DNA of 33,984 bases from CAWUIO01 sp963922455 (GTDB lineage: Bacteria; Bacteroidota; Bacteroidia; Cytophagales; Microscillaceae), in NCBI GenBank assembly GCA_963922455.1, contig CAWUIO010000075.1, positions 1-33,984 of the forward strand, written 5' to 3'. Below, piece after piece: positions 16,623 to 25,306 of the stretch. The position numbers and the translations under genes were made by a program. How positions within the stretch are numbered: position 1 is the first letter of the stretch; the number at the start of each line of letters is the position of its first letter. The notes under the pieces were generated by a model. It had not been told where the DNA came from, did no database searches, and saw only the letters and a list, made by a program, of their open reading frames with translations.

Positions 16623-17288
16623 TTAAGTCAGCAACTGCTCAAAAAAGCCTCCAATTTCTTTTTTACGGTCTACCAGGTGGACTTCTAAGATCCATTCGCG
16701 CATCTTAGCCCTTATTTCGGCTTTCATATTGAAGTGGTTTTCGGGATGTACATAAAGATCATAGGTGTTGGGGTCTAATTTCTCGTGCGGAAACTCCCCA
16801 ATGATGTGCCCGGCGATTTCTCCGCCAAATTCCCAGCCTTTTTCCTGCGCCAGCGCTTGGACATACTGAAAAAGTTCGGCCCCTGGGCAACTTGTTTGTT
16901 GGGAGTACCATTGCTGGGCCTGATGCCAGGTAGACTCCACATCTTTTTTCATTTTCAATTTGTCGGGGTTATTGCCGATTACGTAGGTACGGCCCAGATC
17001 GGCTTCCCACTCGTCTAGGATTGGCCCGAAGTCGAAGAATAAGATATCGTCGGCTTGGATCATGAGGTTGGGCGGGTTTTCCTGGTAGGGGAGTAGGGTG
17101 TTTCTACCACTTCGCACGATGCGTTTGTGCCAGTGTTTTTGGGTACCTAGGAGGTCTTGGGAAAGGGCATAGACTTCCTCATTTAAGTCTTTTTCGGTTT
17201 TCCCGGCTTGGACGAGGCCTTGTCTTTCAATTTCCTCAAATAAGCGCAAAGCGATTTGCTCAGCCCGGATTAAATTTTCTCTGCTCAT
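16623..17288 (-). CDS. M24-family metallopeptidase-like protein (Xaa-Pro aminopeptidase fold)
   Basis: The 221-residue product is a stand-alone pita-bread catalytic domain without the N-terminal domain of larger Xaa-Pro aminopeptidases. All five metal ligands expected for M24 are visible: Asp86 in FFDFGP, Asp97 in EADLGRTYV, His161 in AGHIIGEFPHE, Glu202 in WILEVHLVD and Glu217 near the end in GGFFEQLL. It should therefore bind two metal ions and be catalytically competent. The cleaved peptide bond is unknown; short M24 proteins also include creatinase-type hydrolases. It starts 55 bp after the Crp-type regulator and may be the third gene of an operon with it and the NuiA-like gene. Confidence 0.87.
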   Translation of the reverse strand: MSRENLIRAEQIALRLFEEIERQGLVQAGKTEKDLNEEVYALSQDLLGTQKHWHKRIVRSGRNTLLPYQENPPNLMIQADDILFFDFGPILDEWEADLGRTYVIGNNPDKLKMKKDVESTWHQAQQWYSQQTSCPGAELFQYVQALAQEKGWEFGGEIAGHIIGEFPHEKLDPNTYDLYVHPENHFNMKAEIRAKMREWILEVHLVDRKKEIGGFFEQLLT

Positions 17289-17343
17289 AATTCTAGATTT
17301 GATTCGTTCAAAACTAGGAGGAGCAGCAAGTGAAAAAAATGCC

Positions 17344-17922
17344 TTAAGACAACTTCGCTTGGATATTTCTTCTAATTCTACTCAAGGAAGTGCTCGTTAC
17401 CCCGATGTAGGAAGCCAAATATTTTTGGGGAATCCGGTGTAAGTAATGGGTGTCTTCCATCAACTGTAGATATCTTTCTTCGGCTGTATATTTTTGCAAA
17501 CTCGTTAAGCGATTGATTAAGGTTTGTACGACATCGAGCCAATACTTTTTAAAGAGTTGATCTAAGTTGGGATGGGAGGCGCATAAGGCCTCAAGCCTAG
17601 CTTTGGGAATACGCAGAACCTCTCCGGCTTCAATACACTCCATGAAGTATTCGGAAGGACTTTGACTGATATAGCTATACAGCTCGATACAGGAATTATT
17701 TTCAAAAGAAAACCAAACTGAAGTATCCAATCCTTCTTTGAGGTAATACAAACGAAAACAACCCGATTTAACGAGGTAAAAGCTGTCACAAATGGCCCCT
17801 TCTTTTAGTAAAAAATCCCCTTTTGCGATGGCCTTTGCGAGGGTAGACGACCCGATAGCTTTGAGTTCACTCGTGTCTATTGGGCCGTACTGAGCAAAAA
17901 AACCCTGAAATGTAGTCTGCAT
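17344..17922 (-). CDS. Crp/Fnr-family transcriptional regulator
   Basis: The 192-residue protein has a cyclic-nucleotide-binding-like barrel (about residues 20-115, with KGDFLLKEGAICDSFYLVKS and GCFRLYYLKEG). A C-terminal winged helix includes IPQKYLASYIGVTSTSLSRI, ending in the R-I-R-R typical of the HTH_Crp recognition helix. It lacks the G-E-x-x-x-R-x-A phosphate-binding cassette of true Crp, as is usual for Bacteroidota members, so the ligand is unknown. It starts 7 bp after the stop of the NuiA-like gene, consistent with translational coupling, and precedes the M24 gene by 55 bp. A second member of the family is at 30887-31462. Confidence 0.88.
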   Translation of the reverse strand: MQTTFQGFFAQYGPIDTSELKAIGSSTLAKAIAKGDFLLKEGAICDSFYLVKSGCFRLYYLKEGLDTSVWFSFENNSCIELYSYISQSPSEYFMECIEAGEVLRIPKARLEALCASHPNLDQLFKKYWLDVVQTLINRLTSLQKYTAEERYLQLMEDTHYLHRIPQKYLASYIGVTSTSLSRIRRNIQAKLS

Positions 17923-17929
17923 CTCCGGC

Positions 17930-18736
17930 TTAAGTCCAAATCACAAAAGAAGTAAACCCAGCCAAATTGCCATCCGGACCCATGCCGAAAACGTAGACCG
18001 GATGGTTGGATTCTAAGTCGGGGTGATTGTCTTGGCCTACCACAATGATGCTTAGGGTATCGAGGTTGGCTTGCATCAGCTCAACGACTGTCCGGGCTCT
18101 TTCGGATAAACCGGCATTAAACTGCCGCTCGATGAAGTTTTGTAAGACCCGGTCGGCTGGGTCGAAGCGTTCTATTTTTCCTTTGGGTGTGTTTGGGTCA
18201 ATACCCAGCGCTTGGGCAAAAGACGTGGGGCTTAGGGCTTCTTGAGGATGCTCCAAAAAGAAGGGATCAACCGCAATGGCGGCTTCTGATCCGTAATCAT
18301 CAAAGTATAGCCCTTCGCTCAATTGGGCAATTTGTTCACTTACTTCCCGGGCGCTAAGGCTAGCTTTTTGGGAGGTAGTCCGGATAAGCTCCATCGCCAA
18401 GGGCAGGGCAGCGTCATGCACTTGAGCTATTTTTTGCTGGCTAGAAAGGCTAAACGCCTCTTGAATTTCAAAGTTTGGGATGATCTGCTCTTTGAGAACG
18501 GCAATTCCCTGGTTGATGATCTCTTCGGTGACCCGCATGCGGGGGCGGTCTTCTATTTTGATAAGAAAGGTGTAGAAGAATTCAATAAATCGCTGTTCTT
18601 GCGGGTCTTGGGTTACGTCTAGCAAGCATTTTAAGTCGGCTCGGCTAACCATACCATCATCATTGCTGGCGTCGAGCAGGCTGGTTCGGGTTTTATCTAG
18701 GGTATTGAATAGGTCTTGGATTGTGATTCGCGTCAT
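17930..18736 (-). CDS. Protein with C-terminal nuclease A inhibitor (NuiA)-like domain
   Basis: The C-terminal half (about residues 150-268) resembles NuiA, the nuclease A inhibitor of Anabaena. It has an N-terminal two-helix part, then RTVVELMQANLDTLSIIVVG, then a hairpin ending HPVYVFGMGPDGNLAGFTSF, which matches the VYVxGxxxxGxLAGxxT pattern of the family. The N-terminal half (about 1-145) is helical and contains an EF-hand-like loop, SNDDGMVSRAD, though without Asp at the first ligand position. No signal peptide. It could bind and inhibit a nuclease, or use the NuiA fold for another contact. It is the first gene of a likely operon with the Crp regulator and the M24 gene. The assignment is by pattern only. 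Confidence 0.6.
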   Translation of the reverse strand: MTRITIQDLFNTLDKTRTSLLDASNDDGMVSRADLKCLLDVTQDPQEQRFIEFFYTFLIKIEDRPRMRVTEEIINQGIAVLKEQIIPNFEIQEAFSLSSQQKIAQVHDAALPLAMELIRTTSQKASLSAREVSEQIAQLSEGLYFDDYGSEAAIAVDPFFLEHPQEALSPTSFAQALGIDPNTPKGKIERFDPADRVLQNFIERQFNAGLSERARTVVELMQANLDTLSIIVVGQDNHPDLESNHPVYVFGMGPDGNLAGFTSFVIWT

Positions 18737-18893
18737 GGTAGCGTATTTCTTGGCTAAGAGATAAAATTATTTATGTACGTAATTTAAACAGGACTTTATT
18801 TCAGGCAAAGGCTTAGTATAAAAAATAATAAAGGCAGAAAGGAATTATTGAAAGAACTCAGGCTAGGGTTAATCAGTTTTATAAGTTGATACT

Positions 18894-21416
18894 TTATTGA
18901 TCTTTACCTAAACTCTCACCACGGGGCAAAAACTGAACATCCCGCTTGGGTACGGGCATATCATACCCCGCCTCTTTTAAAGCCTGGTAGACTCGAGTAC
19001 GAATCTGAGTACCCAAAGGCACAAAATCGGCTGCTTCTTTGATCCAACAAAGTAAAGTAACTTCCATGGCGCTTTCCCCCAGCCCGGCAAAGTGGAGGCC
19101 AGGACGTGGTTTGGAAAGCACTTGCGGAATGTCGGTGGCAGTTTGGATGAGTAGCTTTTGTAGCTTTTCCATATCGGCATCAAAGGGCACCTTCACCTCA
19201 ATAGGGAGTCGCCGACGTTTGTCTTTAAAAGTCCAATTGGTCAAGCGTTGGGAGGTAAATTCATGATTCGGGACAACCACATCCGACCCATCCCAGGTTC
19301 GGATGGTGCTGGCCCTAAGGCCTATATCTTGCACAATCCCCGAGATATCATGCAATTCCACAAAGTCTCCAATTTTGACGGGCCTCTCAAGGACTAAAAT
19401 AATCCCCGAAATGAAGTTACTTACCAGGTTTTGCAAGCCTAGACCGATACCGACCCCCAAGCCCCCCAAGGCAATGGAAAGTTGGCTAAAATGAATGCCA
19501 GCCCCAGCCAAAGCTAAGGTAAAGCCCAAAAATACACAGGTATAGCGCACAGTCAGGGAGATGGTATCCGGAATACCCGGTTTAAGTTTAGCCCGCGGAA
19601 AGACCTCTTTGTCTAGGATATACCGGATAATGGAAGAGAGCCAAAGCGAAACGCGCAAAATCACAAAAAAGGAGAGAATATTAGCCAGTGAAAAGGAAAC
19701 ATCACCCACTACAATAGGGTAGGTAACAAAGTCGTGTAAGGCGCGAAAAAATTTATCTCGGAAATTGAGAAGGTCTAAGGTAAAGATCAACCAAACTACC
19801 AAACCCAGCCATTTTAAAACGTAGGTACTTACCCGTAATACCGTGGCCGCATCTTCCTGAATAATATAGGAATGCTTATGGAGTGGCCCCAGTAGGACTA
19901 AGAAAACCAAGGAGCGAATCAACTCAATGACCAGTCGGAGCACATTAAAAATCAGGTTAGTACCCAATAAGGCTATGGTCAGAAACTGGCTAAACTGCAC
20001 GCTCCCCATCACATTGGCCAATATCGCAATTGCCCAAATAAAAATAAACACCGGGATAAAAAATAGGAGACTCCCCAGGAACCAGGTATTTTCCTGGGCT
20101 ACTTTTTCTTTTTGCCCTCGTAGCCATAGCAATAAGAGGAGACAAACTACCCCAACGCTTAGCAAGATTAAGCGCTGCAAAGCAACGTGATTGTTTAAAG
20201 CAGGAATACAAATAAAAATGAGATACGTGAGGATGAAGAAAACAATTCGCCCATAGCCCCATTCTGGTTTTATACGCCATAACATATAGCTGATGGGTAA
20301 TAACATGACCAGAGAAAATAATTTGTAAATTTCTGAGGATAAACCAAAGAAAAGGTCTAAGATGAAAAAAGCAACCAGCAAACTGGTAATCACGGGATGC
20401 TTTAGGGCAATCCGGGCCTCTTTGATCTCCTCCTCGTAGGCAGTGGCTAGCGATTGGGCCCGGTACCGTAATTGGAGTACGAGCCCTAATATGACGATAA
20501 ATAGAAAGATGGAAAAGTGGAGAAACCGGGGCCTTTCCTCTAAAAAACTTTTTAACACTAAATAATTGCCTAGCATATATTGGTAGAATTGTTCTTCCAA
20601 GCCCACCACGTCCGAATCCCAAGTCATTTCCCAGATGGGAGGATACTCCGGGATGAGGATCTCGCCTAGCACTTTCTCCCTTTTGAAATCAATAAGCGAT
20701 TGGGCCTCTCCAAATTTGCTCATAATAAGAGCTAAATTGGCTTGTTGAACCTGACAACGGGCAAGAGTAGGGCTCAATTCCCGCTTGAGTTGGCTCAGAT
20801 CTTTTAAGTGATCACGAATGCGTTCTATGATCAGTGTGATACTTTCATAATCAGCTTCCGGTTTGAGAAGGCTATCGGCCTCCACTAGACTGTCCTGTTC
20901 TATTGGAGTTGCTTGGTTCTGTACTAATACAGAGTCTGCACCTATCCCAGCAGAATCCAGTATGGGCCTTTGCGTCTCGACGAGTGAATCCAGGGTAAAT
21001 TCCCACACCCGAATATACTGTTCTATCAGGGTATCTTTGTCTAGGGCATTTTCTAGCCAGGCATTGCCCAGTTCATTCCATCGGCTTACCCGCCCCAGGG
21101 TCAAGTTTAGCTCCGCTTCTTCCGATCGGAGGCGGTCAATACGAAACAGCCTACCCGTATCTCCCAATAGCATAAGCTTTTGACTGATAAGCTCATCCGT
21201 GGCCGCCAGGTCCTTGATAAGGGTTTCTGCTTTGGCTTGCGCTTTCAGAAGGGCTTCGGTATCCTGGATGAGACGTGTGGTGAGTTGGCTAAAATCAGTA
21301 ATTTCTTTCAGGCTAAGGGCTTGCGTACTATCCAAAGAAGGAGTAGGGGTTTGGGCTGCCAGAAAATCGGGGCACAGCCCGACTAGGGCAAGTAAGAGTA
21401 AGTTGAGTAGGCGCAT
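18894..21416 (-). CDS. Mechanosensitive ion channel family protein (MscS type, large)
   Basis: The 840-residue protein has a signal peptide (MRLLNLLLLALVGLCPDFLA then AQ), a helical periplasmic N-terminal domain of about 280 residues, and roughly ten membrane helices between about 295 and 670. The MscS domain follows. The pore helix and entry to the beta domain are visible as LGVGIGLGLQNLVSNFISG (about 645-665), followed by RPVKIGDFVELHDISGIVQD and the vestibule core TWDGSDVVVPNHEFTSQ. The cytoplasmic end is GYDMPVPKRDVQFLP. Such channels release solutes on hypo-osmotic shock. Extended N-terminal domains like this recall MscK/YbdG-type members and may add regulation. It is monocistronic; its upstream region contains repeat family A copy 8. 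Confidence 0.88.
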   Translation of the reverse strand: MRLLNLLLLALVGLCPDFLAAQTPTPSLDSTQALSLKEITDFSQLTTRLIQDTEALLKAQAKAETLIKDLAATDELISQKLMLLGDTGRLFRIDRLRSEEAELNLTLGRVSRWNELGNAWLENALDKDTLIEQYIRVWEFTLDSLVETQRPILDSAGIGADSVLVQNQATPIEQDSLVEADSLLKPEADYESITLIIERIRDHLKDLSQLKRELSPTLARCQVQQANLALIMSKFGEAQSLIDFKREKVLGEILIPEYPPIWEMTWDSDVVGLEEQFYQYMLGNYLVLKSFLEERPRFLHFSIFLFIVILGLVLQLRYRAQSLATAYEEEIKEARIALKHPVITSLLVAFFILDLFFGLSSEIYKLFSLVMLLPISYMLWRIKPEWGYGRIVFFILTYLIFICIPALNNHVALQRLILLSVGVVCLLLLLWLRGQKEKVAQENTWFLGSLLFFIPVFIFIWAIAILANVMGSVQFSQFLTIALLGTNLIFNVLRLVIELIRSLVFLVLLGPLHKHSYIIQEDAATVLRVSTYVLKWLGLVVWLIFTLDLLNFRDKFFRALHDFVTYPIVVGDVSFSLANILSFFVILRVSLWLSSIIRYILDKEVFPRAKLKPGIPDTISLTVRYTCVFLGFTLALAGAGIHFSQLSIALGGLGVGIGLGLQNLVSNFISGIILVLERPVKIGDFVELHDISGIVQDIGLRASTIRTWDGSDVVVPNHEFTSQRLTNWTFKDKRRRLPIEVKVPFDADMEKLQKLLIQTATDIPQVLSKPRPGLHFAGLGESAMEVTLLCWIKEAADFVPLGTQIRTRVYQALKEAGYDMPVPKRDVQFLPRGESLGKDQ

Positions 21417-21690
21417 GAGTCAAAATGAGTGCTTTTGAGCAGACTTAGGATTTTCAGGACTAACTAAGATTGATAATGTTGTACAAAAAAAGGGTAAGAA
21501 ACTTAAATTAATTGAATTTTAAGTGAATCGCAAAGTTTTTGGGAGCTGCCCCAGTTGAGGGAAATGTATTGCTACTCGTCATGAGTTTTCCAAGTGGGGC
21601 TATGCATGCATTTCTAGGCTGGTTCAAAAAGCTTGAAAGCTTGAAAAGAGGAGCCTGGTTTATTTTGAAAGCCTCAAAAGGAAAAATTAC
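21417..21690. other. Divergent intergenic region, left part
   Basis: This stretch is upstream of the MscS-type gene and should contain its promoter. I see no operator, hairpin or coding frame I can defend. A frame of 88 codons overlapping it arises largely from repeat copy 8 and is not protein-like. Confidence 0.4.
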
Positions 21691-21823
21691 GGGGCTTGCC
21701 CGCGCTAAAAAATAGGGTTTCAAACGAGCAAAGGTCTGCCTGCGCGGGCCGGGCTGGGCTGGTGAGCCGGCCAACGCACAGCCAGCGAGGGTCTCACCCC
21801 ATTCGGGCGCCCATCCCTAAGCC
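21691..21823 (-). repeat. Repeat family A, copy 8 (divergent core)
   Basis: Reverse copy with intact ends (GGGGCTTGCCCGCGC and CATCCCTAAGCC). The core sequence is replaced. Read on the minus strand, GGTGAG pairs with CTCACC and CTGGC with GCCGG, so the second hairpin survives with different bases. Closing stem GCCCGCGC/GCGCGGGC. It lies in the divergent gap between the MscS-type channel and the StyC-like gene, the only copy between divergent genes. Confidence 0.8.
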
Positions 21824-22082
21824 AGGTTTTGCTTTAAATAGAGACTTCTGAGTTACTAAGATTAGTATGTTGGCTTTTGGGTACACGCCCTGATTCATGG
21901 GAATAGTCCCTAAAAGAGGAGGAAATTTTATCAGTTTTGCTAGAAAATATTGTTCAATAGGAACATTCTTACTTCTTTTGGTAGTCAGGGAGTTCATTTA
22001 ACAAATTTAATAGAATCAAATTAAACGAATACCCAATACATATTTGCAAACGCTTGTTAAAGCCCCGAAATCTACATACGAT
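21824..22082. other. AT-rich upstream region of the StyC-like gene
   Basis: About 260 bp with no gene. It must hold the promoter for the plus-strand pair at 22083-23985. Several A/T-rich boxes are present but none fits the Bacteroidota -33/-7 pattern well enough to name. Confidence 0.4.
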
Positions 22083-22601
22083 ATGACTACGGTTAAAGAA
22101 TTTGAACAAATCACACAAGCCCAGGGCCTTTCCCAAAGGCAAAGGGCTGGGATTGCCCTCCACGGTTTTATAATCATCCTGATGGGCTTTTTGGGAGGCA
22201 TGGCTTGGCTCGTGGTTTTGGGTGACTACTTACAATTTTGGCCCCTACCCCCGGTCGAGTTGTCGCTTCCAGAAACCAAAGAACTCTGGCGCAATGCCCA
22301 CACCGGCCCCATTACCAATGGAATTTTGGCTTTAGCCCTGGTGGGGATCAGTCCCATCCTTCGCATGAATCTCAAAACGGGCCGCCTCTTGTACTATGCT
22401 ACCCTAGTTATGCTTTGGGGCAACACAATAGGCTACCAAACGGCACCCTTCACGAGCAACCGGGGCCTCAACCCCTCGGGGGGATTTATGAATGCCTTTA
22501 CGTACTTCTCATTTTATATTGCTGTATTTGCGGCTTTCCTAGTGGTAGTGATTGGGATAATGGCAGCGTACCGCATGATGTTGAATTCTCCTAAAAGCTA
22601 G
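22083..22601 (+). CDS. Styrene-oxide isomerase-like (StyC-like) membrane protein
   Basis: With the start at 22083 (MTTVKEFEQI) the product has 172 residues and four hydrophobic segments, the size and topology of StyC. Two signatures of that family are visible: W-R-N-A-H73-T-G-P-I-T-N79-G, against W-A-R-A-H58-S-G-P-A-L-N64-G in Pseudomonas StyC (recalled from memory), and W-G-N-T-I-G-Y118…SNRGL, against W-S-N-V-G-F-Y103…PNRGL. His58 binds heme b in StyC, so His73 is the expected heme ligand. The position of StyC Asp95 is Met110 here, so the substrate or chemistry may differ. StyC turns styrene oxide into phenylacetaldehyde by Meinwald rearrangement. The next gene, 28 bp on, is a flavoprotein, which could supply an epoxide. 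Confidence 0.65.
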   Translation: MTTVKEFEQITQAQGLSQRQRAGIALHGFIIILMGFLGGMAWLVVLGDYLQFWPLPPVELSLPETKELWRNAHTGPITNGILALALVGISPILRMNLKTGRLLYYATLVMLWGNTIGYQTAPFTSNRGLNPSGGFMNAFTYFSFYIAVFAAFLVVVIGIMAAYRMMLNSPKS

Positions 22602-22629
22602 TAATTCAAACTAGAAGCTACTCATTTCT

Positions 22630-23985
22630 ATGGAAAATACCCACACATCGAGCCGAACAACCGACTATCTAATCGTAGGAGCAGGTGCTATGGGGATTGC
22701 TTTTGCCGATGAGCTCTTCACCCGAGACCCCCAACTCAAACTAACAATAGTAGACCGTCGGGCCAAGCCAGGAGGACATTGGAATAATGCCTACCCCTTT
22801 GTAAAACTCCACCAACCAGCCGCTTTTTATGGTGTCAACTCCCTTCCCCTGGGCAATGGCAGTAGCGATTTATCCTCCAAAGCTGAATTGCTCGCCTATT
22901 TTGAGAAGGTTATAGACAAGTTTGAATCCAGTGGGCGGGTAGAGTTTTTGGCAGAGCACAATTATCTTGGCAATGGGCAGCTAACCCCCCTCAATAATCC
23001 TGATCAAGTAATTAGCTACACCATCAAAAAGAAGCTGGTAGATGCCAGTTACATGAATGTAGAAGTTCCTTCCACCCACGCTCCCAAATATCAAGTAGAC
23101 GAGGGGGTGCCCCTGGTTCCCATCAATGCCTTGGCTCAGGAACACAATCAATGGGACCGATTTTACGTAATTGGCAACGGCAAAACCGGTATGGATGCGG
23201 TCTTATTTTTATTGGAGAAAGGCGTCTCGGAGGATGCTATTCACTGGATCTGTCCCAATCAAGCTTGGCTCTTTAACCGCTCACACATCCAAGTGGGACT
23301 GGTTGTCGAGGAAGTTTTCAAACACGTCACTAGCTTAACCAAGGCCAAGCAAGTAGATGATGTCTTTTTAGAATTGGAAAAAACCGGGGGGATTATGCGC
23401 CTAGATGAGAGCACCTTGCCCAAAAAATGGCGCTGTGCTACCGTCAACCCCGAGGAATTGGCCCAACTTAGACGGATCAAATCCCTAATCCAAATGGGCA
23501 GGGTACAGAGAATCGGCCAAGAGGCTATCGAGTTGCAAAAAGGAACCTTGCCTTACGAAGGCCGGACCCTTTTTGTGGATTGTACAGCCAATGGACTGGC
23601 CAAACGCAAGCAATGCCCCATCTTTACCGAAGGAAAGATCACCCTCCAGTCCATCTTGTTTTGCCAGCAGGTATTTAGCGCCGCAACGATTGCCCGTTTG
23701 GAAATGACCCGCATCAGTGATCAGCAAAAAAACCAAGTGACTCCTGTACCCCATCCCGAGCTTAAAGAAGATTGGCCCTCCTCCCTGTCTGTGAGTATGG
23801 ATAACTTATTAATTGCCCACCGTTACTTCCCAATGTGGATGTATCGTTCCCGCTTAAACTTTTTGAGTCACGAGCCCTTGCTCAAATATTTTCGTTATGC
23901 CACCCAGTCTTGGATTTTAAATCCGGCCGTCAAAAAAGCGGTGAAGCGCTTGGAAGCACAAAAGCAAACGTTAAGCCCAGCCTAA
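22630..23985 (+). CDS. FAD/NAD(P)-binding oxidoreductase (monooxygenase-like)
   Basis: The 451-residue protein has two nucleotide-binding folds. The first is LIVGAGAMGIAFADELF (GxGxxG at about 17-22), ending in the acidic strand TIVDRR with K-P-G-G-H-W after it. The second is FYVIGNGKTGMDAVLFLL (about 178-196), where NADPH would bind. The R-x-G-G-x-W-type segment and the order of folds resemble flavin-containing monooxygenases, but the FMO/BVMO fingerprint FxGxxxHxxxWP is not present. No signal peptide. Likely a soluble flavoprotein oxidising a hydrophobic compound with NADPH. It is co-oriented with the StyC-like gene 28 bp upstream. Similarity to the StyA epoxidase fold is not evident, so epoxidation is a hypothesis. 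Confidence 0.72.
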   Translation: MENTHTSSRTTDYLIVGAGAMGIAFADELFTRDPQLKLTIVDRRAKPGGHWNNAYPFVKLHQPAAFYGVNSLPLGNGSSDLSSKAELLAYFEKVIDKFESSGRVEFLAEHNYLGNGQLTPLNNPDQVISYTIKKKLVDASYMNVEVPSTHAPKYQVDEGVPLVPINALAQEHNQWDRFYVIGNGKTGMDAVLFLLEKGVSEDAIHWICPNQAWLFNRSHIQVGLVVEEVFKHVTSLTKAKQVDDVFLELEKTGGIMRLDESTLPKKWRCATVNPEELAQLRRIKSLIQMGRVQRIGQEAIELQKGTLPYEGRTLFVDCTANGLAKRKQCPIFTEGKITLQSILFCQQVFSAATIARLEMTRISDQQKNQVTPVPHPELKEDWPSSLSVSMDNLLIAHRYFPMWMYRSRLNFLSHEPLLKYFRYATQSWILNPAVKKAVKRLEAQKQTLSPA

Positions 23986-24248
23986 ACACGCAGGTATTAC
24001 GAGATAAGGGTTTTGGCTCGACCACAATGCTATTTCCTTAAGACTTTTCATGATTTTTTAGCTTTTGTCTTAGCTTTACTTTACTCTAAAAAAACAACAA
24101 GTTAACTGGCGAGAAAGCCAAAAATAGGAGAGCCGTATTTACAAACGTGCTCTTGGGTTCCAACATATGGGCTTGGCGGCAAAACTTGCGGGAGGGTTTT
24201 TCCTTTTTTTTAATTTAAATTCTATTGTTTTCTAAATGGAATAGCATT
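23986..24248. other. Intergenic stretch after the flavoprotein gene
   Basis: A/T-rich, no gene. Short T-rich runs occur near 24050 and 24200 but I see no clean stem-loop in front of them. It leads into the degenerate repeat copy 9. Confidence 0.4.
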
Positions 24249-24390
24249 GGCTTGCCCCGACATAGTTTGTTGCTACTCCCTAGGAACTAGGAAGTTGGCC
24301 AGCGGGAATAGGCTGCGAGTAGCGAGGGCCCGAACCCTACCCGCTCCTCATGTCAAATAAGAACCTCTCTTTTTTACGCGGGAAAGCTCC
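24249..24390 (+). repeat. Repeat family A, copy 9 (decayed)
   Basis: Forward and degenerate. GGCTGCGAGTAGCGAGGGCCCG is recognisable as the core, and the closing stem survives as CCCGC/GCGGG, but the left end GGCTTAGGGATAGAGC is largely lost. It ends 8 bp from the LytTR stop codon in a convergent gap. Confidence 0.65.
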
Positions 24391-24398
24391 AGAATTTT

Positions 24399-25157
24399 TT
24401 ACTTCAACAAAACTTTTAATTGCTGTACATAAGCGGGGCTTACGGGTAAGTAAATATTGCCAAAATCCTGTAAAAAAAGGTGGTAGTAGCCTCCTTCGTG
24501 GTATTTCAAGCTTTTGATTTTGGCAGTATTGACGATATGGCTTTTGTGGATTCTAAAAAATTGAGTTTGTGGCAGTAATTCTAACAAGGCGCTGAGGCTT
24601 TTGCGGGTTAACAGTGGCTGATCTCGGGTTTGGATCAAGGTTTGGCCTTCGTGCCGGGTGATGTAATACACATCTTCTAGGAATATATGGCTGTGGCGGT
24701 CTTGGGTTTTAAGGAGTAGGGAGGGCTTGGTGATATTTTCCGGCAGGACTTTTCCTAGGAGCCAATGGGAAGCTTCGTTAAAATCTTCAAAGGTTTGTCC
24801 CTCGTATTGGTCATTTATTTCCAGCAAGCGGTCTACCGAGTAGCGGGCCGACTGCTGGGGCGAGTACAAGAAGGCTACCTTTTGAATGCCCACTTGGATA
24901 ATCCGGGGCATAAATTCTTGCTCCAACCAACGTATGGCCTGGGTCCAGCTACCTTTGACTTTTCTATTGTCATTGAGGGCCATTCTACATTGCTTCTGCA
25001 AAGCAACTTCATAAATCAGCTCGCAGCCTTCTTTGACTTGTTCTACATTGATATAGCCCTTCCAATCCATATGAAGGAAATGCGCTTCATAATAGTAGGA
25101 AATGGATAGATAGGGACATGAGTGCAAAACCTCAACTTGCGGACTAATTTGCGACAT
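24399..25157 (-). CDS. LytTR-family DNA-binding protein
   Basis: The C-terminal 100 residues are a LytTR domain: DVYYITRHEGQTLIQTRDQP, then TRKSLSALLELLPQTQFFRI, then HKSHIVNTAKIKSLK, the most conserved segment of the family. The N-terminal part (about 1-140) is not a response-regulator receiver; it has no phosphoacceptor Asp pattern. It resembles the STAS-like sensor found in some Bacteroidota regulators (GYINVEQVKEGCELIYEVAL, then NDNRKVKGSW), so the input may be a small molecule or protein contact. The start at 25157 (MSQISPQVEV) is preferred; 25184 is an alternative. It is divergent from the DUF3556/COG1233 pair, which it may regulate. Confidence 0.82.
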   Translation of the reverse strand: MSQISPQVEVLHSCPYLSISYYYEAHFLHMDWKGYINVEQVKEGCELIYEVALQKQCRMALNDNRKVKGSWTQAIRWLEQEFMPRIIQVGIQKVAFLYSPQQSARYSVDRLLEINDQYEGQTFEDFNEASHWLLGKVLPENITKPSLLLKTQDRHSHIFLEDVYYITRHEGQTLIQTRDQPLLTRKSLSALLELLPQTQFFRIHKSHIVNTAKIKSLKYHEGGYYHLFLQDFGNIYLPVSPAYVQQLKVLLK

Positions 25158-25306
25158 ACTTTTGTGGAATTTAGAACCTCTCAAGTAAGGTTCATCGCGT
25201 TTTTCATAAGCTTGGGAGCAATCCTAGGAATCAATAGAAAATTTCTAAAAAGCTCTGCTTAATTTAGTATTATTATAATGTAAAGGTGTATTAAGCAAAT
25301 AATGTT

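Noticed and set aside
19990..20622. 210-codon minus-strand frame within the MscS-type gene
   Set aside because: Same strand, other frame, Pro/Arg/His-rich composition typical of frame-shifted membrane-protein sequence.
21508..21774. 88-codon minus-strand frame before the MscS-type gene
   Set aside because: Half lies in repeat copy 8; composition is not protein-like and no start context is visible.
22630..23985. Calling the flavoprotein a styrene monooxygenase (StyA)
   Set aside because: It has a second NAD(P)-type fold (VIGNGKTG) and lacks the overall pattern of StyA-type single-component-reductase-dependent epoxidases.
24399..25157. Response regulator interpretation of the LytTR protein
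   Set aside because: The N-terminal half shows no receiver-domain phosphoacceptor or the usual D-D…D…K pattern, and no kinase gene is adjacent.
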